A DNA stretch of 64,000 nucleotides, taken from contig NW_024468910.1 in assembly GCF_011745365.1 (NCBI RefSeq), positions 4,306,068 to 4,370,067 on the forward strand, read 5' to 3'. This document shows, piece by piece, positions 46,933 through 58,074 of this stretch; positions within the stretch are counted from its first letter, which is position 1, and every line of letters starts with the position of its first letter. Origin of the DNA: Cryphonectria parasitica EP155 (lineage: Eukaryota; Ascomycota; Sordariomycetes; Diaporthales; Cryphonectriaceae). A program made the translations under genes and the position numbers. The notes beneath the pieces are model-generated. The model was not told the origin of the DNA. It saw nothing but the letters and a program-made list of their open reading frames with translations, and searched no databases.

Positions 46933-49568
46933 AACCTCTCAATTACAACATCAAAATGCCAGATCCGATACCTCTCAAGCCTGAAACAAGGCATTCTCAG
47001 TTCCTCCAAATAAACGCTATCTTCAACTCTCAACTCTTCAATCAGGCAGTATTGCTATAAGCAAGCGCAGCAGTCTTCTCAACACCGTTTCAGACACCTC
47101 ACATCCTTTCCCAAAGCACAGTTCTGGATAACTGCAGAGCTGTACACCTCGTCAACAGCGTCGACCTTCTGGAGCCAAACACCTTTTCTCCCTCAAGGAA
47201 TGCGGAAGTTGTGAAAGCAGGGAGCTCATCGTTGCCAATACGGGGATTCAGGAGACGATGCTTCAAAAATGCACTGAACGGGAGGCGAGGGGAACGCACT
47301 GAGAACCTAGTCCTCAACCGTGTGGCGGTTGTAGATGGCTTCCATGTTAACATAATCGCTGAGACTCTCTTATATGAGAAAGGGATCTGGTACTGTGGCA
47401 AAGATAGCATACTGCGCTCAGGAACGCTTGAACAGAGCGCAGTGATTGCGAATCTATATAGAGAGTTCAACTTAGTCTTCTTCAAATATATTCCTTTTGC
47501 AAACTCTTCCTACTCTCGAGCTCCAGCCACGCTGCCATACAGCTGGGCTAGCATTCTCGTGTTCTCAACTCTAAAAAGAAACAGGCATCCTCATTCTTTA
47601 TATGATGAAGCGCCTGAAAGAAGTGATTCAGAGCATCTTTGGCATCTAAGGTCGGGATACCTGAGTACCAATGCTCTGAAGGAGCTCATCTACTCAGTTC
47701 GTAGTATCAGAATCAACGGAACTAGACGAATTGATTGTAAACACTGTGCTCTAGGGCGCATTACAAAGGTCATTCAACGCGCAAGATCTGAATACCACAG
47801 CCCTCAACCGTTCTAGCGCATTAGTTGGGATCTCCTCGACTATAACGAAGCGCAGGATAGCTCAAAATGAGCTCTCATACTCAAAGACGAGTACAGTGGC
47901 AAGTTGTTTGCTTTTCCGATATCTAACAAGGCACAATCCACAGTGTTCGATGTGCTCAGATTATTCGAGATCTGGGTACAACGCCAATATCGCCTCTTTA
48001 TCTGCAAAATCAGATAGGATGCAGACTCCTCAGTCATAAGGAGGCTATACGAAACGGTATACATACAATGATGCGCTGATAACAGCATCGATCTGGAGAT
48101 TACTCTACCGCGCACGAAAGAGTCAAATGGCGCTGCTGAGCGAGCTGGGCATGAAATTCAGGAGCGTGCGCTAGTCTTCCTGTTATCAGCCAAACTACCG
48201 AAAGACCTATGGCCAGAGTGTGTGAAAGCAGCCACCTAGCTGTTCAACATCTCTCCATTCATGCTCAAGCACTCCGAAACGCCAAATTCACTTCTGGATG
48301 GCTGGTTCAGGCAGTACTTTCGTTGGTACGCGCCGGAAATAGTCAGAACAGCAGTCTCGGACCTACGGCCCAACTGGGCTAGGATCTACGCATATGGATG
48401 CCGGGCATACGTCCTGCGAGAAGAGCGCGAACTTGGCTCTCATAGACGGGATATGAAAACAGAACCAAGGGCACACAAGGGCTATCTTGTGGGATACGTT
48501 GCAAGCAACCTGTACCGCGTGTGGCTTCCAGCGCTTGCGAGAGTTGCAACCGTGTGCAATGTTCTATTCGATGAGAGCTAATTCTACAACCCAAACAGCG
48601 GTGAGGCGTCAGAAGCACTATCTCGTGCTCAGCTAGCACCAATCATTCCAGAGGTCGGAAACGACGAGGAAATCATGGATACAATCGTCGTTGGAGGCGT
48701 ATGGGATCCAGTTCCCTGGCCTAACGCCACAAATCGAAACCAAGGATCTCATCCGCTGTCTGACGAGGACAGTGGCCCATCCTCAGAGTCTCCCTTGGGA
48801 GGCATCCCGAGTTGGAACTCGGGGGTGAGAGCACCTGAGACTAGCAATGGAGCGCTCTTACAAAGCAACCCATCCCAGGGAAGAAGCTTAGAGGATAAGG
48901 TGCAAGGACTTCCAACTCCTGAAAAATCTCCCGAGGCACTGGAACGAACGGATCAGCCAGAAAGGAGCGCTGCTGCAAGCAGCGAGGATGTTTCAGCAAC
49001 TGAACAGGCGTCTTCAAGTACTGAACAACAAGCCACCAGCGCATCTACTGCTCAGAATACAAGCCAGCCTGCAGCGCGAGGGTACGAGCCTGGTCAGGCC
49101 TCAATCAGACGTCGTCGAACAAGGAACGAGATCTATGGATCTCAACCCATACGGCGTTCAGACAGAGCACGGAAACCAATCGATAAAGCTCGCCAATACC
49201 AAGGGTCATTCGCCACGGCCTTTGTAACGAGCCAAACAGCTCTAGTAAACCTCATAGCTACCTTTTTGCCTGATCAGCTAAAGGAAGCAACCAGAACATG
49301 GGATAAGCGTTTTCAGACCATACACAGTATGATCGCAGCTGCTGTACTTGAGGCAAACTCTACATGCAGAGGAGCCTCGCACTCGCAGCGAAAGCACTTT
49401 GATGCTCCTCAGCAAGTCACAGAGCTGGCGACGGCTGAAAAGAAGCATCATAAACAACTACCACCCGTACCTGGGACCTGGAAAGAAGCACGAAACAGTC
49501 CTTTCCACACCGAGTGATGGAAAGCGATGCAATCAGAAATCCAGGGACTAGTCAACAAAAGAGTGTAG
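46848..49568 (+). pseudogene. Copia pol, protease and integrase part, broken
   Basis: One frame, read through stops at 47058, 47814, 47868, 48015, 48069, 48237, 48579, 49515 and 49566. Protease-like region: TVLDNCRAVHLVN at about 47120. Integrase zinc-binding region: LWHLRSGYLS and CKHCALG; the second His of the expected HxxxxH is Tyr (codon 47658-47660), a C-to-T change. The core domain has SWDLLDY, a D in the segment after the stop at 48015, and TKESNGAAERAGHE with the catalytic Glu. The integrase-to-RT linker (48675-49517) is long, Ser/Glu/Gln-rich and uninterrupted. Comparison with intact copies of this family would show each original codon. Confidence 0.85.
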
Positions 49569-51122
49569 CAGACCCTCGAGCGTGGGAAAGCCAAAGAGAA
49601 GCCACTGCCACTCAAATGGGTATACAGATACAAACTTGATGAGGACAGTTACTTAACCTCATTCAAAGCTCGAATCTGTGTGCGAGGAGACCTGCAAAAA
49701 GCAAGCAACCTTCAAGATACGTATGCAGCAACGCTGGCTGCGCGCTCCTTTCGCACACTTATAGCTGTGGCAGCATATTTCAACCTAGAGATCAACCAGA
49801 TGGATATCACCGGAGCGTTCCTGAATGCCAGCAGGGAAAGCCAGGAAAGCGTTTTCTGTGAGCTGCCTGATGGATTCAAGGAGGAAGGGAAAATCGTGCT
49901 CCTGAAAAAGGCACTGTACAGCCTGAGGAACTCGCCAGCACTCTGGTACAGGCACTTCTGCTCAACTCTGCGAAATCTCGGCCTTACGCCCTCAACTGAA
50001 GAGCCCTGCATGTTCACTAACAAAGCAAACAAGCTGATCGTTCTGTTCTATGTGAACGATATCCTGCTGTTCTATCCGCAGGACCAGGCATCAAAGGCAC
50101 GCAGAGTGAAGGAAGGCATCTTCGAGGCATATGAGATAAAGGATCAGGGAGCAGCGGAATGGTTCTTGGGAGTTCGAATCGTCAGAGACAGAGCCAACCG
50201 CACGATCAGCCTGGTCCACGATGCGTACATCGAGAAAATAGCCAACAAGTTTGGCCTTGCAGCCAATACAGCTTTAACACTTCCAACGCTTCTGGACCTT
50301 GGGGAGCTTGTCAAATGGAAAGAGGAAGCATTAAAAGACCAAATCAAGGAGTACCAGGAGAAGATTGGATCAATCCTGTACACCGCTATCATGATAAGAC
50401 CAGATGTAGCTTTTGCATGCGCTCTTCTCTCCAGGTTTTTGACAAACCCAGGGCCAAAGCACCTGGAACAGGCAGACAGAGTAATCTGTTACCTGTATGG
50501 AACGAGGTTTCTGGCAATCCAGTACGGAGGAAGCCACCCTGAGGCTCAAGCCCTGCTAATCGCCGGAGATGCTTCCTTTGCCAACGATGCGGAGAACCGA
50601 AAATCCTCACAAGGATATATCTTCAGCTTATTCGGAGGTCCTATACAATGGAAAGCAACAAAGCAAAGCCTGGTAACCACCTCAACCACAGAGGCTGAAC
50701 TGTACGCCCTCTCAGCCACAGCCAAGGAAACGATCGCCTTACAACGCCTCTTTCGAGACCTCACCTTGAACCTCAGCAAGCCCTGGAATATCTTCTGTAA
50801 TAATCAACAAGCCATACAGCTGGTAATCACAGAGCGTGAAAGGATAAACACAAAGCTCCGCCATGTGAATATACACCAAATGTGGCTCAAGCAGGAGTTC
50901 CAAAAGGGCAAATTCCAGATCTCATATATGCCAACACAGAGCATGCCAGCTGATGGACTAACCAAGAACCTCAATCGAGCGCAGTTCGAACACTTCAGAG
51001 CGCTTCTCAACCTTCAGAATGTCAGCCATGCCTTGAATCAGAGAACCAAGAAGGAACCTAAAGGAACACAGATGGGCAACTCGATCTCACATTGGCCCCT
51101 TTTGAGTGCTCTCAATCACTGA
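49569..51122 (+). pseudogene. Copia pol, reverse transcriptase and RNase H part
   Basis: Open from the stop at 49566 to TGA at 51120, about 517 codons with no internal stop. RT motifs: KWVYRYKLDEDS, INQMDITGAFLNAS (first catalytic Asp kept) and KKALYSLRNSPALWYRH. The expected YVDD box is YVND (Asn codon 50055-50057). RNase H: GDASFANDAENRKSSQGY and TTSTTEAELYALS keep the Asp and Glu, but the third acidic position reads FCNNQQAIQL where CDNQQ is expected (Asn codon 50799-50801). Both changes are G-to-A. The protein would therefore be catalytically dead even though the frame is open. Confidence 0.85.
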
Positions 51123-51292
51123 ATTTCATTTGTCAAAATCAAAAACGAGGGCCTATAGCCCAGGGGTATCACCCAGAAACACGCAAACCAAGCGCGCAAC
51201 CTTCATCAAACGACGAACCAAAGGACTTAACCACAAAAAAAAAAACCCAATCATCCACCAAAGCCTAGAGCACACCTAAGCCTGAACAGGGC
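51123..51292. other. Spacer between pol and antisense gene
   Basis: 170 bp between the convergent ends of pol (plus) and the opposite-strand gene. It holds an A-run at 51235-51245. Confidence 0.6.
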
Positions 51293-52835
51293 TCACTCCT
51301 TAGGTAGGGGGTGAAGGGTAGCCAGCACTGCCTCGATATCAGCTTTAGCTTTCTTGTGCTTCAGATGCCATTCACGGTAAGACTCGACAGGATGATCATT
51401 AACAGAGCGCGAGACAGACTGAACAGCAGCTTGTTTTCCCTTCTTCTTAGCCGAAATCACGGCCTTTCCCTCCTTGGCAGAGCGTGAAACTGCCTCCTTA
51501 CGATCAGCCTCCTACTCAGCAAGAAGCATATCACGCTCTTCCGTGAGCGCCTCAATCTGCTTCTGCAGCTCATCAACCTCCGAAAACTTGCCCGCCTCAA
51601 AATGCTCAAGAGCAGCTTTCTAAGCCCACACAGCATGCTTGGATCGGATTCCCAGAGGAGCAAGGTTGAGAGTGGAGTTCTCCTTCTCCACTCCAGCGCG
51701 CATCCTTTTCTTCGAGAGCGTAAGAGCATCCATCTCCTCAGCAGAAGCAAGCGCACGCTTGGCCATATAAAGCTCGTCCACAAAAAGCATGAGGTAGAAA
51801 GGAACCGGAATACACTTGTAACCCTTCGAATACCGAGCACAGCGAGCAGCAGATGAGTCCTTCTGGTCGTGACAGGAACCATCAGAGCCGCTCGCAGCCA
51901 GACTCTTGATACAGCCAATGCATGGAACATCACGAACAGCACCCTAGAAAGCATTATCTTAGCTCTTCGAGGAACTTGCAGCGGGAGTACTGGAAGGGGT
52001 AGCCACTGGAAAAGTCTTTTTGGCTCGCAACTGAGGAGTCCTCAACTTGGCGGCGTCTCCAGCAGCCACATCGAGGCGCTCCTGCTGAAGCTCCTGCATC
52101 AACGCATCCTGGGACCTCAAACGAGCCATACCCTGCTCGGTAACAGGCCTTGTTGCGACTGGCCCAGAACTTGAAAGGCTACTGGAAGCCTGAAAAAGGG
52201 TCAGCTAGGTAAACATTGGAAGAAAAAGCAGTGCGAACCTACAGTCTTGGGCGCCTTCTGAAGAAGCACAGAGCCGTCTTCATCATCATCGTCGTCGTCA
52301 TCGATAAACGGGCTAGAAATCCCTGTAGAACCAGCACCAGAGCGCTTGGAAAGACCAACACCAACTGAATCGGAGGCACCATCGACCGAAGGATACAAAA
52401 TCAGGGTATCAGCACGAGCAGCAGACGACTCGACTGGAGCTTGAGGACTTGAAGCAGGCAGGCCAGACCGCCGTCCCTGGAAACAAGAACAATCAGTTCA
52501 GCCCATACCAATCCCCAGGCAGCTCTTTCTATACTCACATCAGGAAGAGGGTGCCGACTAGCGGTTGGAATCAAGACAGGCTGAACAGGGCTCGCGCTCT
52601 TCTCTGTAGCCATCGAGGGACTACCATGCGACTCAGACATACTAGCAGGGGAGCTGGGGTTTGCACCCAAGGGATCCTCATCAGTCTCCACATCGGGAGA
52701 AGGACCAGAAGAGGCCACATGGATCTCGCCCTCAGCAGAGTCGCTGTCATCGGAAACAGCCATACTGAGCTCGCTGAGAGGGACAGAAACGTTAGACTCG
52801 CCTGATGAGAAATCTGGAGTGACTAGAAGAGGCAT
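51293..52835 (-). pseudogene. Spliced antisense gene inside the retrotransposon, damaged
   Basis: Opposite-strand gene between pol and the 3' LTR. Model: complement of 51293..52189, 52243..52476 and 52539..52835, 476 codons; all three exons are whole numbers of codons and both introns are GT-AG (GTGAGT and GTAGGT donors, TTCCAG and TTTCAG acceptors). Starts MPLLVTPDFSSGESNVSV. Exons 1-2 are Ser/Pro/Asp-rich with an Asp tract (FIDDDDDDDEDGS). Exon 3 has a Cys cluster (VPCIGCIKSLAASGSDGSCH, then RCARYSKGYKCIPVP), a coiled-coil-like stretch (LEHFEAGKFSEVDELQKQI) and a Lys-rich tail. Four in-frame stops in exon 3 fit CAA or CAG changed by C-to-T on this strand. I do not recognise the family. A pyrimidine-rich leader precedes the ATG on this strand (52855-52915), typical of fungal promoters. 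Confidence 0.7.
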
Positions 52836-53018
52836 ATTGACGCGCGGAGGCTTTCAAAAACCTTGAAAACAGATGGAAAAAGAGCTGGTTGAAAAAGAAA
52901 GAGGACTGGAAGGAGGCAAGGCGACTGTAAAACGCGCCCACATAAGCTTAAACGCGTCTGCGGGGACCCCACAAAAGACCCACTTTTCTGGCACATCTGA
53001 CCAGTCAGATGGGGGGTG
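52836..53018. promoter_or_regulatory. Antisense-gene leader and polypurine tract
   Basis: On the minus strand this holds a CT-rich leader upstream of the antisense ATG. On the plus strand it ends in AGATGGGGGGTG (53007-53018), a purine-rich tract abutting the 3' LTR that would prime plus-strand DNA synthesis. Confidence 0.65.
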
Positions 53019-53185
53019 TGTGAAAAATGGGGCATATTTAACCCTAACCCTCTGTTTTGGTCTCCTCATAAACCATCTCAGAGCCTGGTTTAGTTACTTA
53101 GAAGATCTTCCTTTTGTATTAGATAGATTCAATCTCAACACTCATTCAGCCACTTCCACGTGCTCAGCTCATACGTTTCTCCTTA
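53019..53185 (+). repeat. 3' LTR (167 bp)
   Basis: Matches 45441-45607 base for base by direct reading, followed by the GTAAT duplication. Confidence 0.9.
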
Positions 53186-53190
53186 GTAAT
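53186..53190. repeat. Target site duplication, right (GTAAT)
   Basis: Pairs with 45436-45440. Confidence 0.85.
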
Positions 53191-54858
53191 CGATTAACGA
53201 TACTGGTTGATGCTCGAGTACCTTGTTGATTTTTTCCATGCCGATTCTTGTTTGTCTAGTATAGTCGTCGTCGCCGTTCCCATCTCGGTCTCTCTTCTTT
53301 CCTAAACTTTCTTGTGTAAACCTACAGCCTACATTTCCTGTACTGCCAACTGAGTTCCTGAGTATCTGCTTGATCCTCCTTGGGCTTGCTTGCTCGTAGC
53401 CTCTATAGACTTTGGATTCTCGCCTTGGGCACCCTTGAATCTTAGCTGGAGCTGATGGCGTCCCAAGTTGAATTTCTCTCATTTCTCCAAATCGGCATCA
53501 GCCTTGTACCATTTCTAAAACTTAATCGGGATCCGACCACGAGTGTGTGCACGCGCCAGGTCCAGCATCATCAGAGTCGGGGCAGTCTTCTCTCACTGTT
53601 GGTGACAGGATGGGGATCCGGTACGATTCGAAACTGCCATTGGGACTATTCATGTAGCGAAAGAATGAAATAATTATTGTTCATGATGTTGTTGATGGAA
53701 AAGTTTCCAGATGCAGGCTGGCTCTGGAAAACTTTCCTTGTAAGCACTGTAGAACTTGTAGTAAAGATTTCTAGATAGATTTTTTTTTTTTTGGAAATAC
53801 TAATCAAATGTCCTGGTATTGGAAAAGTATGTGCAAGAAAACTGTTTAGGAAAATGCAGGAAAAACAAGCAAAAGAAATTATTAGAGTTTACAATGGAAT
53901 CAAAAGATTCTGCTAAAGCTGACTTAATTGGAAGAAGATCATTTTGTTTGTTTTAGTATTTTAATAGTAATGATTGTTAGCAATTTAATTTTATTGGGTA
54001 TAGTGGTTTCGCATTCAAAAGCAAAAGCTTCGGAGTAAACCAGCTGCATTGAGTAAAGGTATGGCTATAGGGCGGGAAACGAAAACAAAAACAAAAAAAC
54101 AAAAAAAGTAAGTTGGCAAGGTCTCGCTTTCGATAAACACCTTTGCAAACGGCCGAAACCCTGTACTAGCATTTTGTCCTCATCTCCCACTGGCCCCAGA
54201 GAGACCCAGTCGCGTCCGTCGTAATCATAATCACGGTCCGCGCCAAGACAGTAATTATTTCTCCTGACCACAAGATGCTGCATTGCTGTAACCCACATTA
54301 CTTCTCACTCCTTGCCCATTCCTGTTGTCATCCGCGTGCGTACGACCTGTGGCTAGCTTCGACCCATAATTCTCGCCCGCTTGTCCTCCCTCCTCTTTCT
54401 TTCAAGCTGTCGACCCAAAGATCCGTCTGTTGCAGTGGTTGGCCTCATTTCTCTCTGCTAGGAGCTGGCTTTCTTGAAGAGAGTCCGTACATCAAAGCTT
54501 CAGGAGCCGGGATCTTCAACCGAAATTTGGCAGTATCAGCAGCAGTCGTTACGCTAGGGCCTGACGTAGGCGTTCCTCATCCTTCTTCTTCTCTTTATCT
54601 CCTCTGGCCGCGACCTGAGCTCGAGGCCTGAGGACCACCTTCAGACAATCTCTTGTGACGCCTCCATCCATCATTTGCTTCTTTTCGAATCTCGTGGCTG
54701 AAGAACCTCATTTCTTCGCCCTCTTGAATTGACCTTTCGTGTAAGTGACTTGACTTGAGGTCTCCACTCGCGCGCACCCTCGCCAGGGCCCCCTCTACCA
54801 ATCGCGTTCCCTCTAACTCCGACCACTGACGTGCTCCACCAGCGTCCGCCCGCACGTA
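53191..54858. promoter_or_regulatory. Intergenic between retrotransposon and PhoD gene
   Basis: The portion 53640-54060 is strongly AT-rich with a 13-base T run at 53780-53792. The portion 54260-54850 is pyrimidine-rich and is the likely leader of the PhoD-like gene. No gene is seen. Confidence 0.5.
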
Positions 54859-57793
54859 ATGACATCCCATCACGGTCATGCCCGAGCGCATGACCCTGAC
54901 GCCGAGCTTTTTGAGGACGACGAGGATCTCGCCGTCGACCCCCACAACCCATACGAGTCTAGCACGAGGTGGCGACACGAGGAGTCCTCTGCATACCGCA
55001 AGCATGCATCACTGCAGCCCCGGGCCGCCGAGGCCAAGACCGGCACCCATGACCTGGCCGACTTCTTAAACTCCTCACGGCTCGCCCCCGACAATACCTC
55101 ACGGAGCCGTCCCGTCTCTGCTGTTCCAAGCAAGCATATGCCCATCATGGTCGAAGGACAAGCCCCAGAGGCCGCCGCCCTTGATGCGCACGCTGAGGCG
55201 GATGCCGCGCACAACCACCCCAAGGATGGCAGGACAATCGCCTGCGGGCCGCTGTTGAACTATAGGCGCATGGAGGGGACCTACTGGGTGGGCAGCGTCC
55301 TGATCGTCACCACGGGCGGCGGCAAGACTCAAGACGTCGTCCCCACGCTGGCCCTGCGGAAGATCGACGCGGCGCATCAGCAAGCTCAGACGGAGGAGGT
55401 CAGCAACGGGACGGATGGGCACACAAACGGCTTCGCGGGCGCTACCGACATAGAGGGCTTGTGTCTCTACTCAGACCCTCGCAACACGTTCTGGAGGTTC
55501 GACTTGCGCTGCGAGATGGGAGCTGCTGAAAGCAAATGGGCATACACCCTACCGGAGATGCGCTTCATCAGCAAGAAGAAACCGCAGGAGAACTTCTTTA
55601 ATGTCCCGGCTGTTACAGAGTCTATGAGGAGTATGTGCCATGGCCCTCTGCAATGGATCGAAGCGACTTGCTTTCCTTCGTTGTGATGCTGACTTGTCGT
55701 GTATTACAGTCATGTTCCACTCGTGCAACGGATTCTCGGTGGGCACAGACGAGGCCGCCTGGAGCGGTCCCGCACTGTGGAACGACGTCCTGCGCCGACA
55801 CGCCGAGGTGCCCTTCCATGTTATGATAGGAGGTGGCGATCAGGTGTACTGCGATGGTATACGTGTCAATGGCCCGTTACGAGAGTGGACAGCCATTGCC
55901 AATCCCAAGAAGCGCCGAGATTACCCGTTTCCAGAGAAGTTGAGAGCAGAGTGCGACGACTTTTACCTGAAAAATTATATCCGGTGGTATTCGACGGAGC
56001 CATTCGCCTCAGCAAATGGCCAGATTCCCCAGGTCAATATCTTTGACGACCATGACATAATCGATGGCTACGGCTCTTATGTCGACGATTTCATGAAATG
56101 CGACGTCTTCCGCGGGATTGGTGGGTGCGCCTTCAAGTACTACATGCTGTTTCAACACCATTTGCCGCCGTCTTCTTCCACCTACACCTCAGACGCTCCC
56201 CAGACGATGACACAGTCCGGGGACGGCCAGGATTCTGGTCTTGACCCACTCCAGCTGGTAGACACTTATGTTGCGGCGCCTATGGTGGAATCGCATTATA
56301 TCGTGGGCGCAAAGCCTGGGCCCTATATGGCAGCGCGCTCGCACAATGTCTTTGCCAGGTTGGGCGCCCGTATCGCGCTTGTGGGAATCGACGCGCGCAC
56401 TGAGCGCACTCGGCACCGGGTCAACTATCAGGAGACCTACGACCTGATCTTTGGGCGGCTTACACAAGAACTCCGCGAAGCACAGGCTGCTGGTACGCCG
56501 TTCAAGCATCTGATCTTGCTTCTGGGCATACCGATCGCATATCCGGTGGGTGCCGAATCCCTCTAGTATATATACTGTGTGCATTTCGACTCCTCCAGCT
56601 GACTCTGGTCTTTATAGCGTCTCACTTGGCTTGAAAACATTTTCTCGAGCCCCATTATAGGCCCGATTAAATTCGCCAACCGGAGGTTTGGCCTAGGTAC
56701 GTGCTATCCTCTTCAACTGATCCGGCTTCTTGTATTTTGAGTCCTGGACCCAGTCTTTGCCTCTAGATTATCTGTACACGATGTCGCTTGCGCTTACTAC
56801 CTTGCTATCACGCCGCAATATTGGTCGTCATGCTGCTCGAACTGACTCTGACTGACGACATTCTCAGGCGGTGGCCTCTTCAACCACTTTGATGGCTCAG
56901 TGGATTTGGCTGATGATCTCGACGATCACTATACGGCGAAAAATCACAAGAAAGAACGAAATTGGATGATTGAGACTTTCCAGAAAATATGCAAGCAATG
57001 TAAGTACACAGACTCGTCGGATCCCTTTTTAGTTCTTGCAATTCAATGTTCTCTAGCGTGCTAAGCCGCTAATACAGTCTCTGTCCGTCTTACTATTCTG
57101 GGCGGGGACGTTCATCTTGCTGCGCTGGGTCGCTTCTACTCCAACCCCTCGCTCAATATCCCATGCGAGAACGACCACCGATACATGGTCAATGTGGTCT
57201 CCTCAGCTATTGTGAACAAGCCGCCCCCTCAGGCTATCGCCAATCTCCTGGCCCGCCGCAACAAGATCCACCACTTGAACCACGAGACCGATGAGACACT
57301 CCTCAAACTTTTCAACAAAGACCCAGGCGACTCGGTCAAGACGGCGGCGCACAACCAAGTCACTATGCCCAGCCGAAACTTTGCCATGCTGACCGAGAAC
57401 TCGCCAAATAATGCACCACGGGCACAGGAGCCACGGGCACAGGAGCCACGCCCACAGCCATCCAGCCAGTTTTTACGTCCAGTGACCGCTACGACGAACG
57501 GACAGAGCGCCGCCAGCACGAACGGGCACGACTTGTCATCGGTCAATACCCGGTCGTCGGTCAAGACCAGGCGGTCCAAGCACAACGTGAACGGCCACCT
57601 GCCTATCCAGGCCGGAGAGACTGGCTGCGGCACGACGCACAAGGCCGCGCACCCGACAGAGCATGGGCAGGGTAATGACGGGAGTCTGGATATCTGCTTC
57701 CGTGTCGAGATCGACCAGCACGATCCCCAAGGCAGGACAGAGAACTACGGCCTAACAGTGCCGACGCTGACCATGGCGCCTGGCACTGCTTAG
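54859..57793 (+). CDS. PhoD-like phosphatase
   Basis: Predicted 844 residues. Model: 54859..55630, 55710..56545, 56618..56696, 56868..56999 and 57078..57793; the four GT-AG introns join in phase. Members of the PhoD metallophosphatase family cleave phosphoesters using bound metals. Motifs in order: VMIGGGDQVYCDG, IFDDHDIIDGYGSYVDDF, RIALVGIDARTER, and LTILGGDVHLAALGRFYSN (a late metal-binding block). An N-terminal acidic extension and a beta-rich segment (GPLLNYRRMEGTYWVGSVLI) precede the catalytic core. The C-terminal 130 residues are disordered, with an APRAQEPRAQEPR repeat and Asn/Thr-rich text. No signal peptide is visible, so it is probably cytosolic or membrane-peripheral. Fungal members of this subgroup are large and not well characterised. 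Confidence 0.88.
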
Positions 57794-58074
57794 GAGTTCA
57801 GCCGGTCGTGGGTCTGCCGGAACGGTGCATTTTGGGCAGGGGGGTTGGGCATTGCTTTATGCTTGATAAATTTTCCTTCTGGCTTTCGGTTTCTATTGAA
57901 AGGTTTTTCATGTTCCAAAACATTATTGCTTAATGAATTAAACTTATATAAACATATTGCGCTTTGGTATGATATCAAAGCCTAAACCTTTTTATGAACA
58001 GCTGATCTTGTTCTTTTTCACCAACAGTCTTTGATCCGAACTCTTCCGAGTAAATTCTCAAAAGCTCTGTCTTT
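57794..58074. other. Intergenic, 3' flank of PhoD gene
   Basis: AT-rich 280 bp between the PhoD stop and the inverted-repeat cluster. Confidence 0.5.

Larger units (their letters stand above)
45441..53185 (+). mobile_element. Full-length Ty1/Copia LTR retrotransposon, inactivated
   Basis: A 7,745-bp element bounded by identical 167-bp LTRs and a 5-bp GTAAT duplication. Order: 5' LTR, primer-binding site, gag, protease, integrase, reverse transcriptase, RNase H, an opposite-strand spliced gene, purine tract, 3' LTR. Integrase upstream of reverse transcriptase places it in the Copia order. Gag-pol holds about a dozen in-frame stops, a frame change, and substitutions in catalytic residues. Nearly all stops are explicable as single C-to-T or G-to-A changes of CAA, CAG or TGG, the pattern left by RIP or cytosine deamination. 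Despite this, the LTRs match base for base by eye. It sits between the verprolin and PhoD genes and disrupts neither. Confidence 0.93.

Noticed and set aside
51457..51954. 165-residue minus-strand frame, Arg/Leu-rich
   Set aside because: It overlaps antisense exon 3 in a different frame. The frame joined by the two introns, with the Cys cluster and a Lys-rich tail, is more protein-like even with its stops.
45441..53185. Readthrough or recoding as the way the element expresses gag-pol
   Set aside because: About a dozen stops of all three kinds plus lost catalytic residues are better explained by decay than by recoding.
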